From Ornithobacterium rhinotracheale DSM 15997 (GTDB lineage: Bacteria > Bacteroidota > Bacteroidia > Flavobacteriales > Weeksellaceae), in assembly GCF_000265465.1 (NCBI RefSeq), contig NC_018016.1, positions 997,501-1,061,500 on the forward strand: a stretch of 64,000 bases of DNA. Reading direction: 5' to 3'. The translations under genes were made by a program, and so were the position numbers. The stretch's first letter is position 1; each line of letters begins with the position of its first letter. Below are positions 27,403-35,621 of the stretch, in pieces. Under the pieces are notes generated by a model. It ran no database searches and was not told the DNA's origin. It worked only from the letters and a program-made list of their open reading frames with translations.

Positions 27403-28791
27403 ATTTCTTTTAGGGGAGACATACAAAACTCCGATGAAAATACAGGTTAAAACAATTGTTTTTTGATAAAAAAAGGCACTGTCTACTAGCATGAGAAAAA
27501 AGGTTGGGAATAGAAAGAAAAACATTCTGTAATCCTTTAGCTTAAAGCTTTCACATGCGTAAGATATGAGAAACAAACAAAGAAAAACAAGTCCCAGCAC
27601 ACCATGACGAATATATGCCATCAAGAAATCATTGTGTAAATGTTTAAAGAGATCGGAGTCGATCGGTGTTTTTGAAATAATTGATTGCTCAGATAGCGTT
27701 CCGCTACCAAACCATGGATTTTCCTGAATTTGTGCTAGTGTGCTAGAATATAATATGTTGCGTGTTTCGTCATGAAAGAAATGGGTATAATTAAACAAGA
27801 AAATAAATCCAAATATTCCTATTGATAGAGCACTTATGGAGATAATGAGTACATTTCTTAGATTCCATGATTTTAGCGTTTCAAAGCAGATAATCACCAG
27901 CAATAATATAAAGAACACAACTTGGGCTAGCCTAACTTGTAAAATATTGATAAAACAGAACAGAAATAAGAAATAAATGAATAATTCGCCTTTAGAAATA
28001 AAGCCAGATTTATTTTGATAGTAACTCGCATAGCTTGTTCCTCCCACAATTGTTAAAAGCCAAACAATAAAGCTATAATGTTTCTGTGTGTGGAAGCATA
28101 GAACCCCAAAAGGAGATTCAGGAGCGAGATAGTCTTTACGAAATCCAAAACAAGACAAAAAGCTAATTTCAGCACTATGACAAATAAGCACATAAGCAAT
28201 CCAGTACCAAATAAAAAGTACTAGACAAAATTTAAAAATAATACTACAAAATACGCTGATGTCTTTAGCTCTTAATCTATAAAAACACAATACTACGGGG
28301 AGGATAAGAAGCGGTATTTGGTCTTCTATAATCCATTGATTTTCATTAAGTGAAATGTCTTTAACCCAAAGAAGTCCCATAAATTGCAACAATGCATACA
28401 GGAATAGAAAAATTAAACTGGGGGAAATTTTATAAAAATCTCGTTTGTATATTCCATAAAGCATAGCAATAATAGCAACAATATAACTAGCATGTGCTGT
28501 AGCTTTGTATGAATAAAACCACAATATAGTTGCCAGACTTAGTAGAATGGGAATCCAAAAATGAAAGTCCCTAAAATAGGATTTGTGTTTAACTAAAAAG
28601 CCGACAAACCACCATAAAAAAATAGAAAATATATAAATATTCCCGATGCTTGCTAGCCATTTAAGGTCAAAAGTTTCGTAATTATATCCCGAAAAATATA
28701 AAACGGAGTCAAAAATTATAAAAATAAGTAAAGGAAATAAAGTCGCTATTAAATAGTTTTTCTGGTTTAAACTAGAAAGCCAAAATTTCAT
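27394..28791 (-). CDS. O-antigen ligase-family (Wzy_C) membrane protein
   Basis: Polytopic protein of 465 aa with about 11-12 hydrophobic helices. Near residues 355-400 a large periplasmic loop contains NPWFGSGTLSEQS and the conserved HLHNDFLMAYIRHGVLGL, the Wzy_C signature. The His of LHND is the expected ligase-type residue. Such proteins either ligate O-antigen to lipid A-core or polymerise repeats; this sequence does not separate the two roles. Its start overlaps the stop of the upstream GT2 gene by 4 bp. Confidence 0.85.
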   Translation of the reverse strand: MKFWLSSLNQKNYLIATLFPLLIFIIFDSVLYFSGYNYETFDLKWLASIGNIYIFSIFLWWFVGFLVKHKSYFRDFHFWIPILLSLATILWFYSYKATAHASYIVAIIAMLYGIYKRDFYKISPSLIFLFLYALLQFMGLLWVKDISLNENQWIIEDQIPLLILPVVLCFYRLRAKDISVFCSIIFKFCLVLFIWYWIAYVLICHSAEISFLSCFGFRKDYLAPESPFGVLCFHTQKHYSFIVWLLTIVGGTSYASYYQNKSGFISKGELFIYFLFLFCFINILQVRLAQVVFFILLLVIICFETLKSWNLRNVLIISISALSIGIFGFIFLFNYTHFFHDETRNILYSSTLAQIQENPWFGSGTLSEQSIISKTPIDSDLFKHLHNDFLMAYIRHGVLGLVFLCLFLISYACESFKLKDYRMFFFLFPTFFLMLVDSAFFYQKTIVLTCIFIGVLYVSPKRNLA

Positions 28792-29753
28792 TTAAATAAA
28801 TTTTTAAATTTAAAACAAACTGGACAATAAAGACTTAACCAAATACCAAGGACACGATGCATTCCAAGCATATTAGGCGAATTTTCTTTCAAAATAGATT
28901 TTAGAACAGGATTTATTTTTTCATTCATGGTTCTAAAATCTCGGCTGAACAAAGCAAATCGGTGAATGTTTTGTTTTTTGATGTGATAAATTGATTTGGC
29001 AATACTGGCTATTACCTGTTTTGGATTTTCCAGAGAATCTGGATTATTTTTAGCAAATAGATATAAATCATAAACAGCTTCAAACAAATCAAGTTCTTTT
29101 TCTAAACAAGTTGTCTTATCTGAAGTTATACTCGAATTATGCTCTCTATAATGAGATTTAGATTGATTAATCTTGATTACTTTATTTGATTTCAAAAATA
29201 TCTTATACATAACAAATATATCCTCAAAATATTTACCATGAGGAAAAGTTATTCCATCAAAAAGATCTTTTTTATACAATTTTGCCCAAGGATAATCTTT
29301 CATTTCTTTATTGATAAGTAATTTAGAAAGAGCTTCTTTCTTTTCCCATATTTCTTTGTTTCCTTGATGCCAAACGGGAATAGATTTATTAGGCTTATCA
29401 ATATAATAGCCACAACAAGCGATGTCTGCATTTTCTTTTATGGAGTTGCTGTAGAGAAGTTCTAGCATATCTAGTTCTAACCAATCATCTGAATCTACAA
29501 AAGTGAGGTAAGGTCTCTTGCAATTTTGAATGCCTATGTTTCGGGTTTCAGCAATTCCCTTATTTTCTTGGTTGATGAGCTTAAATCTATCATCATTAGC
29601 AGTAAATTCTTCACAAATGCTTTGCGAGTTGTCGCTTGAGCCATCGTTGATTAAAATCACTTCAAAATCTTGAAAAGTTTGATTCTGAATAGATTCTAAA
29701 CATTGGCGTAGATAACGATCGCTGTTATAAATGGGAACAATTATACTAATCAT
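28788..29753 (-). CDS. Glycosyltransferase family 2
   Basis: GT-A transferase of 321 aa. It opens with ISIIVPIYNSDRYLRQCLES, then INDGSSDNSQ and the metal-binding FVDSDDWL (DxD-type) near residue 92. AKLYKKDLFDGITFPHGKYFEDIF is the usual acceptor-side block of EpsJ/WaaV-like enzymes. It sits in a minus-strand trio with the TupA-like gene (2 bp upstream) and the O-antigen ligase gene (4-bp overlap). Confidence 0.9.
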   Translation of the reverse strand: MISIIVPIYNSDRYLRQCLESIQNQTFQDFEVILINDGSSDNSQSICEEFTANDDRFKLINQENKGIAETRNIGIQNCKRPYLTFVDSDDWLELDMLELLYSNSIKENADIACCGYYIDKPNKSIPVWHQGNKEIWEKKEALSKLLINKEMKDYPWAKLYKKDLFDGITFPHGKYFEDIFVMYKIFLKSNKVIKINQSKSHYREHNSSITSDKTTCLEKELDLFEAVYDLYLFAKNNPDSLENPKQVIASIAKSIYHIKKQNIHRFALFSRDFRTMNEKINPVLKSILKENSPNMLGMHRVLGIWLSLYCPVCFKFKNLFK

Positions 29754-29755
29754 GA

Positions 29756-30670
29756 TTAAAAGTTTTTAATTTCGGTTTTGTTTACGGGTAGAGCAGGAAG
29801 GATGAATTTATCCCCAAGGATTTTATTATATTTTTCTGGCTTAAAGTCGTCACGCCCATCGGCGGGGTAGAAAGTCATTTCGCCAAAGATAATTTGCCCA
29901 CGAATAGAGTACATGTCCACACGCACAAAGGGAAATCTATCTGCAAGTTTTTCTGCTACTTCAATCATTTGAGCAAAGTTTTCAGGCTTTTCAACTTGGG
30001 AGCCTTTAATCCATTTGTTTTCGGGAACATCACGAAATGGCAATAATTCAAAATTTAAATCAAAAAAGCCCGATTTATGATTTTGTTCGCGATCGAGATG
30101 CACTTCTACAAATTCAGGTTTGCCCCCGAAACAGTAAAATTTATAATCTGTAATGGAACCACGACCTAGCTCATCTAAGTATTTTTCTATTACCAAACGC
30201 GGTTTAATATCTTTGTAAGCCCACTCTTGTCCGCCACGGAAATATTGATTGCGGTGCATCCATTTTTGCATTTTGAGTTTAGCTTTGGCACGATTAAGTT
30301 TAGATTTATCGGGCACAATCAAGTTGAAGCCATAGCCATGCACTGCCTTGATTACGAATTTGTTGGGTAATGTATCAAAATCAATATCACTCACTTTGTC
30401 ATAAACGCCAAGACATTCGTTTAAATATTCTTCGCCAATTTTTTCTTTCACATATTCTCGCACGGCGTATTTATCCACTAATTGATTTAGGATTTGGGGA
30501 CGAAAATGCGCCTTATACCATTGGATTTTTTCGTTAAATTCCGTTGGGTTTTCATCCTTATATTTCTTCCCTGTGTAGTATTCGTAGTAGTAGCCTACAT
30601 ACTTAGGACTAGGGAGAAATTTAAGGCGTTTCATGATTCCCAAATAAACTTTTCTAAAAAAATTAGCCAT
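29756..30670 (-). CDS. TupA-like ATP-grasp glycan protein
   Basis: A 304-aa protein of the ATPgrasp_TupA family. Features are NPTEFNEKIQWYKAHF, LVDKYAVREYVKEKIGEEYL, the lysine/nucleotide strand NKFVIKAVHGYG, LVIEKYL (hinge) and FVRVDMYSIRGQIIFGEMTFYPADG carrying the metal-binding Asp and Glu. Family members occur in capsule and teichuronopeptide clusters and are thought to add amino acids to sugars or act as unusual transferases. ATG 30670 is chosen because the longer frame adds a basic, Cys-rich N-terminus without family similarity. Confidence 0.85.
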   Translation of the reverse strand: MANFFRKVYLGIMKRLKFLPSPKYVGYYYEYYTGKKYKDENPTEFNEKIQWYKAHFRPQILNQLVDKYAVREYVKEKIGEEYLNECLGVYDKVSDIDFDTLPNKFVIKAVHGYGFNLIVPDKSKLNRAKAKLKMQKWMHRNQYFRGGQEWAYKDIKPRLVIEKYLDELGRGSITDYKFYCFGGKPEFVEVHLDREQNHKSGFFDLNFELLPFRDVPENKWIKGSQVEKPENFAQMIEVAEKLADRFPFVRVDMYSIRGQIIFGEMTFYPADGRDDFKPEKYNKILGDKFILPALPVNKTEIKNF

Positions 30671-30769
30671 AGATTTGTTACTGCAATGTGCGCAAAGATA
30701 TGTAAATTTGCGCTGAGATAGAATGCGTTTTATTAAAATAATCATAAAAAACTAATTTATTTAAGAAGT

Positions 30770-31582
30770 ATGGAAATTTCGGTAATCATAAGTACTTACA
30801 ATGCCAAAGAATGGTTGCAAAAAGTTTTGTGGGGCTACAACCAGCAAACTTTTCAAGACTTTGAGCTAGTGATTGCCGACGATGGCTCTCGAGAAGACAC
30901 ACGAGAGATGATTGAGGATTTTAAAAAAATAGCCAAATTCCCAATTACGCATGTGTGGCACGAGGATAGAGGCTTTCAGAAATCTGAAATTTTAAACAAA
31001 GCCGTAGTACAATGCAAGGCACCATACATCATCATGTCTGATGGCGACTGCATTCCGCGAAAGGATTTTGTGGAAGTTCATTTTAAAAATAAAGAAAAAG
31101 GCAGATTTTTGTCGGGCGGATATTTTATGCTCCCGATGAATATTTCTGAATTAATCTCAGAAGACGACATCGTGCAACAACGCTGTTTTGATGTGAAATG
31201 GCTCGTAGCCAATGGGCTTAAAAAATCTTTTAAAAATAATAAACTTTCGGCGAGTGGGTTAAAGGAAAAGTTGCTCAACCACATCACGCCTACCAAGCCC
31301 ACTTGGAACGGGCATAACGCCTCAGGCTGGAAAGAGGACATTGTGGCTGTGAACGGTCTCGATGAGCGAATGCAATACGGTGGGCAAGATCGCGAGCTAG
31401 GCGAGCGTCTTGAAAATTACGGAATTCGTGGCAAGCAAATTCGTTATAGTGCCATCGTAGTGCACCTCGACCACGCACGCGGCTATGTGAACAAAGAAAG
31501 CTGGGAAAAAAACCATGCCATTCGCAAAAATACACGCGACAATAAAATCAAACGCACGCCCTTTGGAATCGTAAAAGATTAA
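30770..31582 (+). CDS. Glycosyltransferase family 2 (chondroitin-polymerase/galactosyltransferase-like)
   Basis: GT-A enzyme of 270 aa starting MEISVIISTYNAKEWLQK. It shows the ADDGSREDT nucleotide loop, the MSDGDCIPRKDF DxD motif (near residues 87-98) and the C-terminal Glyco_transf_7-type block LDERMQYGGQDRELGERL with its catalytic Asp/Glu. It probably acts on LPS core or other surface polysaccharide. It is divergent from the minus-strand glycan genes, with a 99-bp gap that probably holds both promoters. Confidence 0.88.
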   Translation: MEISVIISTYNAKEWLQKVLWGYNQQTFQDFELVIADDGSREDTREMIEDFKKIAKFPITHVWHEDRGFQKSEILNKAVVQCKAPYIIMSDGDCIPRKDFVEVHFKNKEKGRFLSGGYFMLPMNISELISEDDIVQQRCFDVKWLVANGLKKSFKNNKLSASGLKEKLLNHITPTKPTWNGHNASGWKEDIVAVNGLDERMQYGGQDRELGERLENYGIRGKQIRYSAIVVHLDHARGYVNKESWEKNHAIRKNTRDNKIKRTPFGIVKD

Positions 31583-31630
31583 AAAATCTTTCAATTCAAA
31601 AAATCATTTTATTTTTAGCATATTAATTAT

Positions 31631-31638
31631 TACTTTTG
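31631..31638 (+). promoter_or_regulatory. -7 box for the TPR-ribH-rnhA unit
   Basis: TACTTTTG matches TAnnTTTG, 21 bp before the ATG at 31660. Confidence 0.45.
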
Positions 31639-31659
31639 CATATTGTAAACCATAGAAAA

Positions 31660-32355
31660 ATGGCAAGAAAAGAGAATCATAAAAAATACGCCACACAGGA
31701 GGCTTTTGAGAAATTAGAACAAACTGCACAAAGTTCAGAGCACTTTTTAGAAAAAAATGCCAAACTTTTAGGAATCATTTTTGGTGCCTTAGTGGTCGTA
31801 GTTTTAGGTTATTTCGCTTATTTAAGATTTATTGTAGATCCTAAAAATGAGGAAGCTAACAAAGAAATCGTAACTGCAGATAGAATGTATCAGCAAGACT
31901 CTATGCAATTAGCCTTAAACGGTAGTGCAGGTGCTTTCTTAGGTTTTGATCAAATCATTGAAGATTTTGGAGGAACCAATGCAGCGAATTTAGCTAAATT
32001 CAAAGCAGGTGTAGCAAACTATAAATTAGGAAAATATCAAGAGGCGATAGATGATTTTAAAGCATTTAAAACCTCTGAAGAAGTAGCAGGTGCTGTGAAA
32101 GAAGGAGCGATAGGAGATGCACTTTCTCAGTTAGGAAAAAAAGAAGAAGCTTATGAAGCTTATGCCAAAGCCGCTAAAGCTACTAATGTGCAAACAATCC
32201 AAAGAATCTATACCAGAAAAGCTGCTATTCTAGCATACGAAACCAAGAAATTCGACGAAGCAGTGAAATTGATAGAAGCGTATAATAAAGAATACGCAGA
32301 AGGATTAGGTTCAGATATGGATAAATTGTATGTCCTTTTAACCAATGCTAAATAA
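31660..32355 (+). CDS. Membrane-anchored TPR protein (YfgM-like)
   Basis: A 231-aa protein. A charged N-terminus and one membrane helix (LLGIIFGALVVVVLGYFAYL, about 35-54) are followed by a periplasmic tetratricopeptide region (FKAGVANYKLGKYQEAIDDF, LSQLGKKEEAYEAYAKAA). The topology is that of YfgM/BamD-like chaperone adaptors. ATG 31660 is chosen because the upstream in-frame start lies across the promoter. ribH follows after 2 bp, a conserved pairing in Flavobacteriia. Confidence 0.8.
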   Translation: MARKENHKKYATQEAFEKLEQTAQSSEHFLEKNAKLLGIIFGALVVVVLGYFAYLRFIVDPKNEEANKEIVTADRMYQQDSMQLALNGSAGAFLGFDQIIEDFGGTNAANLAKFKAGVANYKLGKYQEAIDDFKAFKTSEEVAGAVKEGAIGDALSQLGKKEEAYEAYAKAAKATNVQTIQRIYTRKAAILAYETKKFDEAVKLIEAYNKEYAEGLGSDMDKLYVLLTNAK

Positions 32356-32357
32356 TA

Positions 32358-32846
32358 ATGGCAACAGAAAACAAAAATTTATCTCAATACAATAAAGAAG
32401 AACTACCCAGTGCCAAACCTTATAAGTTTGGCATTGTTGTTTCATCTTGGAACTCAGAAATCACGCATGCACTTAGAGATGGCGCGATTGAAACTTTAAA
32501 AGACTTAGGCGCATCAGATAAGAACATTAAAACACTAGAAGTGCCAGGAAGTTTTGAATTGCCTTATGGTGCTAAACTTTTGACAAAATATTGCGATGCT
32601 ATAATCGTTATTGGGAGTGTAATTCGTGGCGAAACGGCACATTTTGATTTTGTGTGCCAAGGCGTAACACAAGGTATTATGCAGCTTAATGTGTCGCAAA
32701 ACACGCCTGTGATTTTCTGTGTTTTGACAGATAATAATATTGAGCAATCTCGCAATAGAGCAGGAGGAAAGCACGGAAACAAGGGTGTAGAAGCCGCCGT
32801 AGCCGCCTTGCAAATGGCAGACATCCGAAACCAAAGAGGGTTGTAA
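32358..32846 (+). CDS. ribH: 6,7-dimethyl-8-ribityllumazine synthase
   Basis: Penultimate riboflavin-pathway enzyme (162 aa) condensing the aminopyrimidine with dihydroxybutanone phosphate. Recognised by SSWNSEITHALRDGA, VPGSFELPYGAKLL, and VIRGETAHFDFVCQG with the catalytic His of the family. The end ...GNKGVEAAVAALQMADI is typical. It forms an operon with the TPR gene (2 bp) and rnhA (3 bp). Confidence 0.95.
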   Translation: MATENKNLSQYNKEELPSAKPYKFGIVVSSWNSEITHALRDGAIETLKDLGASDKNIKTLEVPGSFELPYGAKLLTKYCDAIIVIGSVIRGETAHFDFVCQGVTQGIMQLNVSQNTPVIFCVLTDNNIEQSRNRAGGKHGNKGVEAAVAALQMADIRNQRGL

Positions 32847-32849
32847 AAA

Positions 32850-33323
32850 ATGCAAATTTACGCCTTTACAGATGGCTCTTCGCGAGGTAATCCCGGGAGA
32901 GGAGGATTTGGTGTGGTGCTGATTGCTCCCGAGCTTAAACTCAAAAAAGAGTTTTCGATGGGATTTCGCAATACGACCAACAACCGAATGGAACTTCTCG
33001 CAGCCATTACCGCTTTGGAGAAACTAAAAGGAAAGCAAGACATCGTTATTGTTACAGACTCTAAGTATGTGTGCGATGCGGTGAATAAGAGATGGGTTTT
33101 TAATTGGGAAAAAAAGAATTTCTCTGGGAAGAAAAATCCAGATCTATGGATGCGATTTTTGCGCAATTATCGCAAGCACAATGTGAAACTCGAGTGGATT
33201 AAAGGACACGCAGGACATAAATGGAACGAACGCGCCGACCAACTGGCGACCGAGGCTGCTGATGGCGAAAACCTTAAAATAGATATAGGCTTTGAGCGTA
33301 CCGAGCAAGCGAGTTTTTTATAA
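32850..33323 (+). CDS. rnhA: Ribonuclease HI
   Basis: A 157-aa enzyme degrading RNA in RNA-DNA hybrids. The catalytic acidic residues are visible: Asp8 in FTDGSSRGNPG, Glu in NRMELLAAI, Asp in VTDSKYV and Asp in NERADQLA. The handle-region helix (WVFNWEKKNFSGKKNPDLW) is present, as in E. coli-type enzymes. Last gene of the ribH unit. Confidence 0.95.
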   Translation: MQIYAFTDGSSRGNPGRGGFGVVLIAPELKLKKEFSMGFRNTTNNRMELLAAITALEKLKGKQDIVIVTDSKYVCDAVNKRWVFNWEKKNFSGKKNPDLWMRFLRNYRKHNVKLEWIKGHAGHKWNERADQLATEAADGENLKIDIGFERTEQASFL

Positions 33324-33385
33324 AAAATAGTGTATATACTTTATAAGAGATCTTGTGGTGATCAAAAACTTTAACACCCTAAGAG

Positions 33386-33416
33386 CTTGCAGATCCTAAA
33401 ACTTTTTATAGCTTTG
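33386..33416 (+). promoter_or_regulatory. Promoter of leader RNA, cassette copy 1
   Basis: CTTG at 33386-33389, a 19-bp spacer and TAGCTTTG at 33409-33416 fit the Bacteroidota promoter. Similarity with the second copy begins at the -7 box. Confidence 0.6.
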
Positions 33417-33420
33417 CCCC

Positions 33421-33923
33421 AATTCTATGAAACAGTGTGTGCTACATATAATGGATTGTGATAAGTTTAACATCTTTTTCTTGCCTAGTTCGAGAAAAAG
33501 TGTAAACACACACAGTATAATTGTGCGTGTATAGTTTACTTTCTGCGATTTGCATTTGCAAGTAGTTTTTCATTCAATTTAAAGAAAAAAAACAATGGTG
33601 CTAGTTTAGTGCTAGCTACACTATATTGTATAAAAAGACTAAAGCCAAAGTTCCATTTAGGAGCTTTGGCTTTATGTTTATATACATCTTTTTATCTTTT
33701 TATAAAGAGATGTTTTTGCAGTGCCCCACACTGTAAAATACTTTTTTTCACTTATTCTCATGGAACGAGCTTCCTAGTAGAATGTTTTTTTTCATACTTA
33801 ATTTTTTTGGTTGAGAGACCAAAAGAGTTATGGAGAAATGTTCGCTATGAGAATAGCCGACATTGTTTTTAAGTTTTAGCCTTGCTGTGGTATTCCCCTA
33901 ATGCCATGGTAAGGCTTTTTTTT
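33421..33923 (+). ncRNA. Putative roughly 500-nt structured leader RNA, copy 1
   Basis: The region from just after a promoter to a Rho-independent terminator is closely repeated at 47716-48220. Hairpins kept in both copies are: an arm CTTTTTCT/AGAAAAAG near 33469-33500; GCTAG...CTAGC near 33600; AAAGCCAAAG...CTTTGGCTTT near 33641-33673; CAGTG...CACTG near 33718; and GCTAT-GAGA-ATAGC near 33844. An 87-codon frame at 33609-33872 crosses these hairpins and looks incidental. It precedes a surface-protein gene, so it may be an independent RNA or an attenuating leader. Confidence 0.55.
33878..33923 (+). terminator. Terminator ending leader RNA, copy 1
   Basis: AGCCTTGCTGTGG pairs with CCATGGTAAGGCT and is followed by eight T. 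It lies 65 bp upstream of the surface-protein start, and the same structure occurs at 48177-48220. Confidence 0.75.
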
Positions 33924-33987
33924 GATAAAAAGAGAACCTGTTATAAATAAAAAAGAAATAAAAAGTAAAATTTAAATTTTAAAAAGT

Positions 33988-35463
33988 ATGAAGAGAATTT
34001 TTTTACTAATGTGGTTTACCTTGTTGAGTGTAAGTCTTTATGCTCAGCAAGAAGCCGAGGGTAGAGTAGGTATAGGGACAAGTAGTCCTAAAGCTACCTT
34101 GGATATTTTAGAGAACGCTAGTTTGCCAGAGGCACAGGCGCAGGGAGTAACATTTCCTAACTTTAGTACGGATGAGCGAGCAAAGTTTCGAGATGTTAAG
34201 GTGGGTACTATGATTTTTAATACGACCAAGCAATGTTTGGAGATGTATTATGGTCTTAAAGAAGGGGAACATTACTGGGATTGTATTCGTTGTGATGGAA
34301 ATCAACAGCAGGCACAAGATGTTCGAGTAGAAGCGGCCGGTTTTGAAGGGAATTATTTGGATGGAGTGAGAGCTACTGGAGAAAATAAGGTTAAATTTGA
34401 ATTGATCAATGATAGTTTTTCAGCAATTACGAATATAGATTTATCAAGAGCCGTTACTATAGAAAACGGAGGAAGTTCACTAAAAGTTATTGGTAGCCAG
34501 AATCAATCAATATCTTTAAATGGTGGAGAGAAAAAAGTTATATCATGGACATTGGAAGGAACGCCAAAAACGGGAGAGATAAAAGCTATTTTTGACAAGT
34601 CTGGTTTGTACGCAGAGCAAAGCATGATAATTGGAAGGGGAACAGCAACATTTACAAACTCAACAATTACAAAAAATGTGGTTTCATTATCTTCTACATC
34701 TATTAGTGTGCAAGGATATATGGATAATGGTACTTATAAAGTAACGATAGATATTCCATATACGAATGGAAAAGGAAATTATGATGAGGTGAGTGTGACA
34801 AGAGTTTCAGCGCCTGGACAAGATGGAGATGAGAATGAATTGACTTTAAAAATACCACGGGGTACATTTAGAGGTACAGGGAAATTAGTAGCAACGATAG
34901 GAGTATCTGGTGATGGTTCTTATAAGGTTAAAAAAATGCCTGCAGATCAATCGTATACGATTGCTACTTTTCCAGTGAATATAAATGGTTCTCATTTTAC
35001 TGTAGAGCTTAAAGGTTTTGGTGGTTGGACTTCTACACAGACACAGAGATATAGCGCAGGTTTTGTGAAATTAACTTGTGGTTATGGTTTTGTTGGGAAT
35101 ACTATGTATTATGCAAAAGAAGCGACAGCAACGGCTACAAGTGCAGTTAGCCAAGCAGATGCAGACCAAAAAGCTAGAGATAAAGCTCAGGAAGAAGCTA
35201 AAAGATTAGTAGATGCAGAAGGACAAGATTATGTAAACAAAAATGGAAGTTGTCGCCAATCAATGTATTATTATAGAGGTAGGGCTAGATGTGCTTATTT
35301 TGAAGGAACTGGAACCAGATATGGAGATTATTTTACCGTTTCAGGATCATCTTATTCTTACCAAGGAGCTGAATCCAAATGTAGGCAAGCATTAGAAAAT
35401 AGCTGTAATAATGGTGTAAATTCAGGTACAAGTGATGCGGATTGTAGTGTATATTACAATTAA
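33988..35463 (+). CDS. Secreted surface protein 1: shared stalk with Cys-rich DUF5977-like C-terminus
   Basis: A 491-aa protein with a signal peptide (FLLMWFTLLSVSLYA). The N-terminal block GRVGIGTSSPKATLDI to KVGTMIFNTTKQCLEMYYGL (about 27-95) is shared with the genes at 35622 and 48675. A shared beta-rich middle follows (AGFEGNYLDGV, IPYTNGKGNYDEV, near-repeat DGDENELTLKIPRG). The C-terminal 130 residues are different: SQADADQKARDKAQEEAKR, QDYVNKNGSC and several Cys, resembling DUF5977 repeats. It is probably cell-surface or adhesive. It follows the leader RNA terminator. Confidence 0.75.
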   Translation: MKRIFLLMWFTLLSVSLYAQQEAEGRVGIGTSSPKATLDILENASLPEAQAQGVTFPNFSTDERAKFRDVKVGTMIFNTTKQCLEMYYGLKEGEHYWDCIRCDGNQQQAQDVRVEAAGFEGNYLDGVRATGENKVKFELINDSFSAITNIDLSRAVTIENGGSSLKVIGSQNQSISLNGGEKKVISWTLEGTPKTGEIKAIFDKSGLYAEQSMIIGRGTATFTNSTITKNVVSLSSTSISVQGYMDNGTYKVTIDIPYTNGKGNYDEVSVTRVSAPGQDGDENELTLKIPRGTFRGTGKLVATIGVSGDGSYKVKKMPADQSYTIATFPVNINGSHFTVELKGFGGWTSTQTQRYSAGFVKLTCGYGFVGNTMYYAKEATATATSAVSQADADQKARDKAQEEAKRLVDAEGQDYVNKNGSCRQSMYYYRGRARCAYFEGTGTRYGDYFTVSGSSYSYQGAESKCRQALENSCNNGVNSGTSDADCSVYYN

Positions 35464-35536
35464 GCGTAATTAAAATATGAATTTCAAATGCAAGGTTTAG
35501 AGTAATCTATAGCTTTGAATGATGGCAGAAGAAATA

Positions 35537-35577
35537 GTCTGCAAATTCTTTCTGAGATTAATTTTGCAGGCTTTTTT
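35537..35577 (+). terminator. Terminator after surface protein 1
   Basis: TCTGCAAATT pairs with AATTTTGCAG and is followed by GCTTTTTT. It is the same GCCTGCAAAG/CTTTGCAGGC type found after the two paralogues. Confidence 0.6.
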
Positions 35578-35621
35578 GCAAAGCGTAAACAAAGTTTAAT
35601 TTTTAAAAAAGTAAAAAGAAT

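Noticed and set aside
33609-33872. Small protein (87 codons) conserved with 47922-48200
   Set aside because: The frames cross conserved RNA hairpins, have no export or domain signal, and differ in end and length. Similarity follows the duplicated DNA as a whole.
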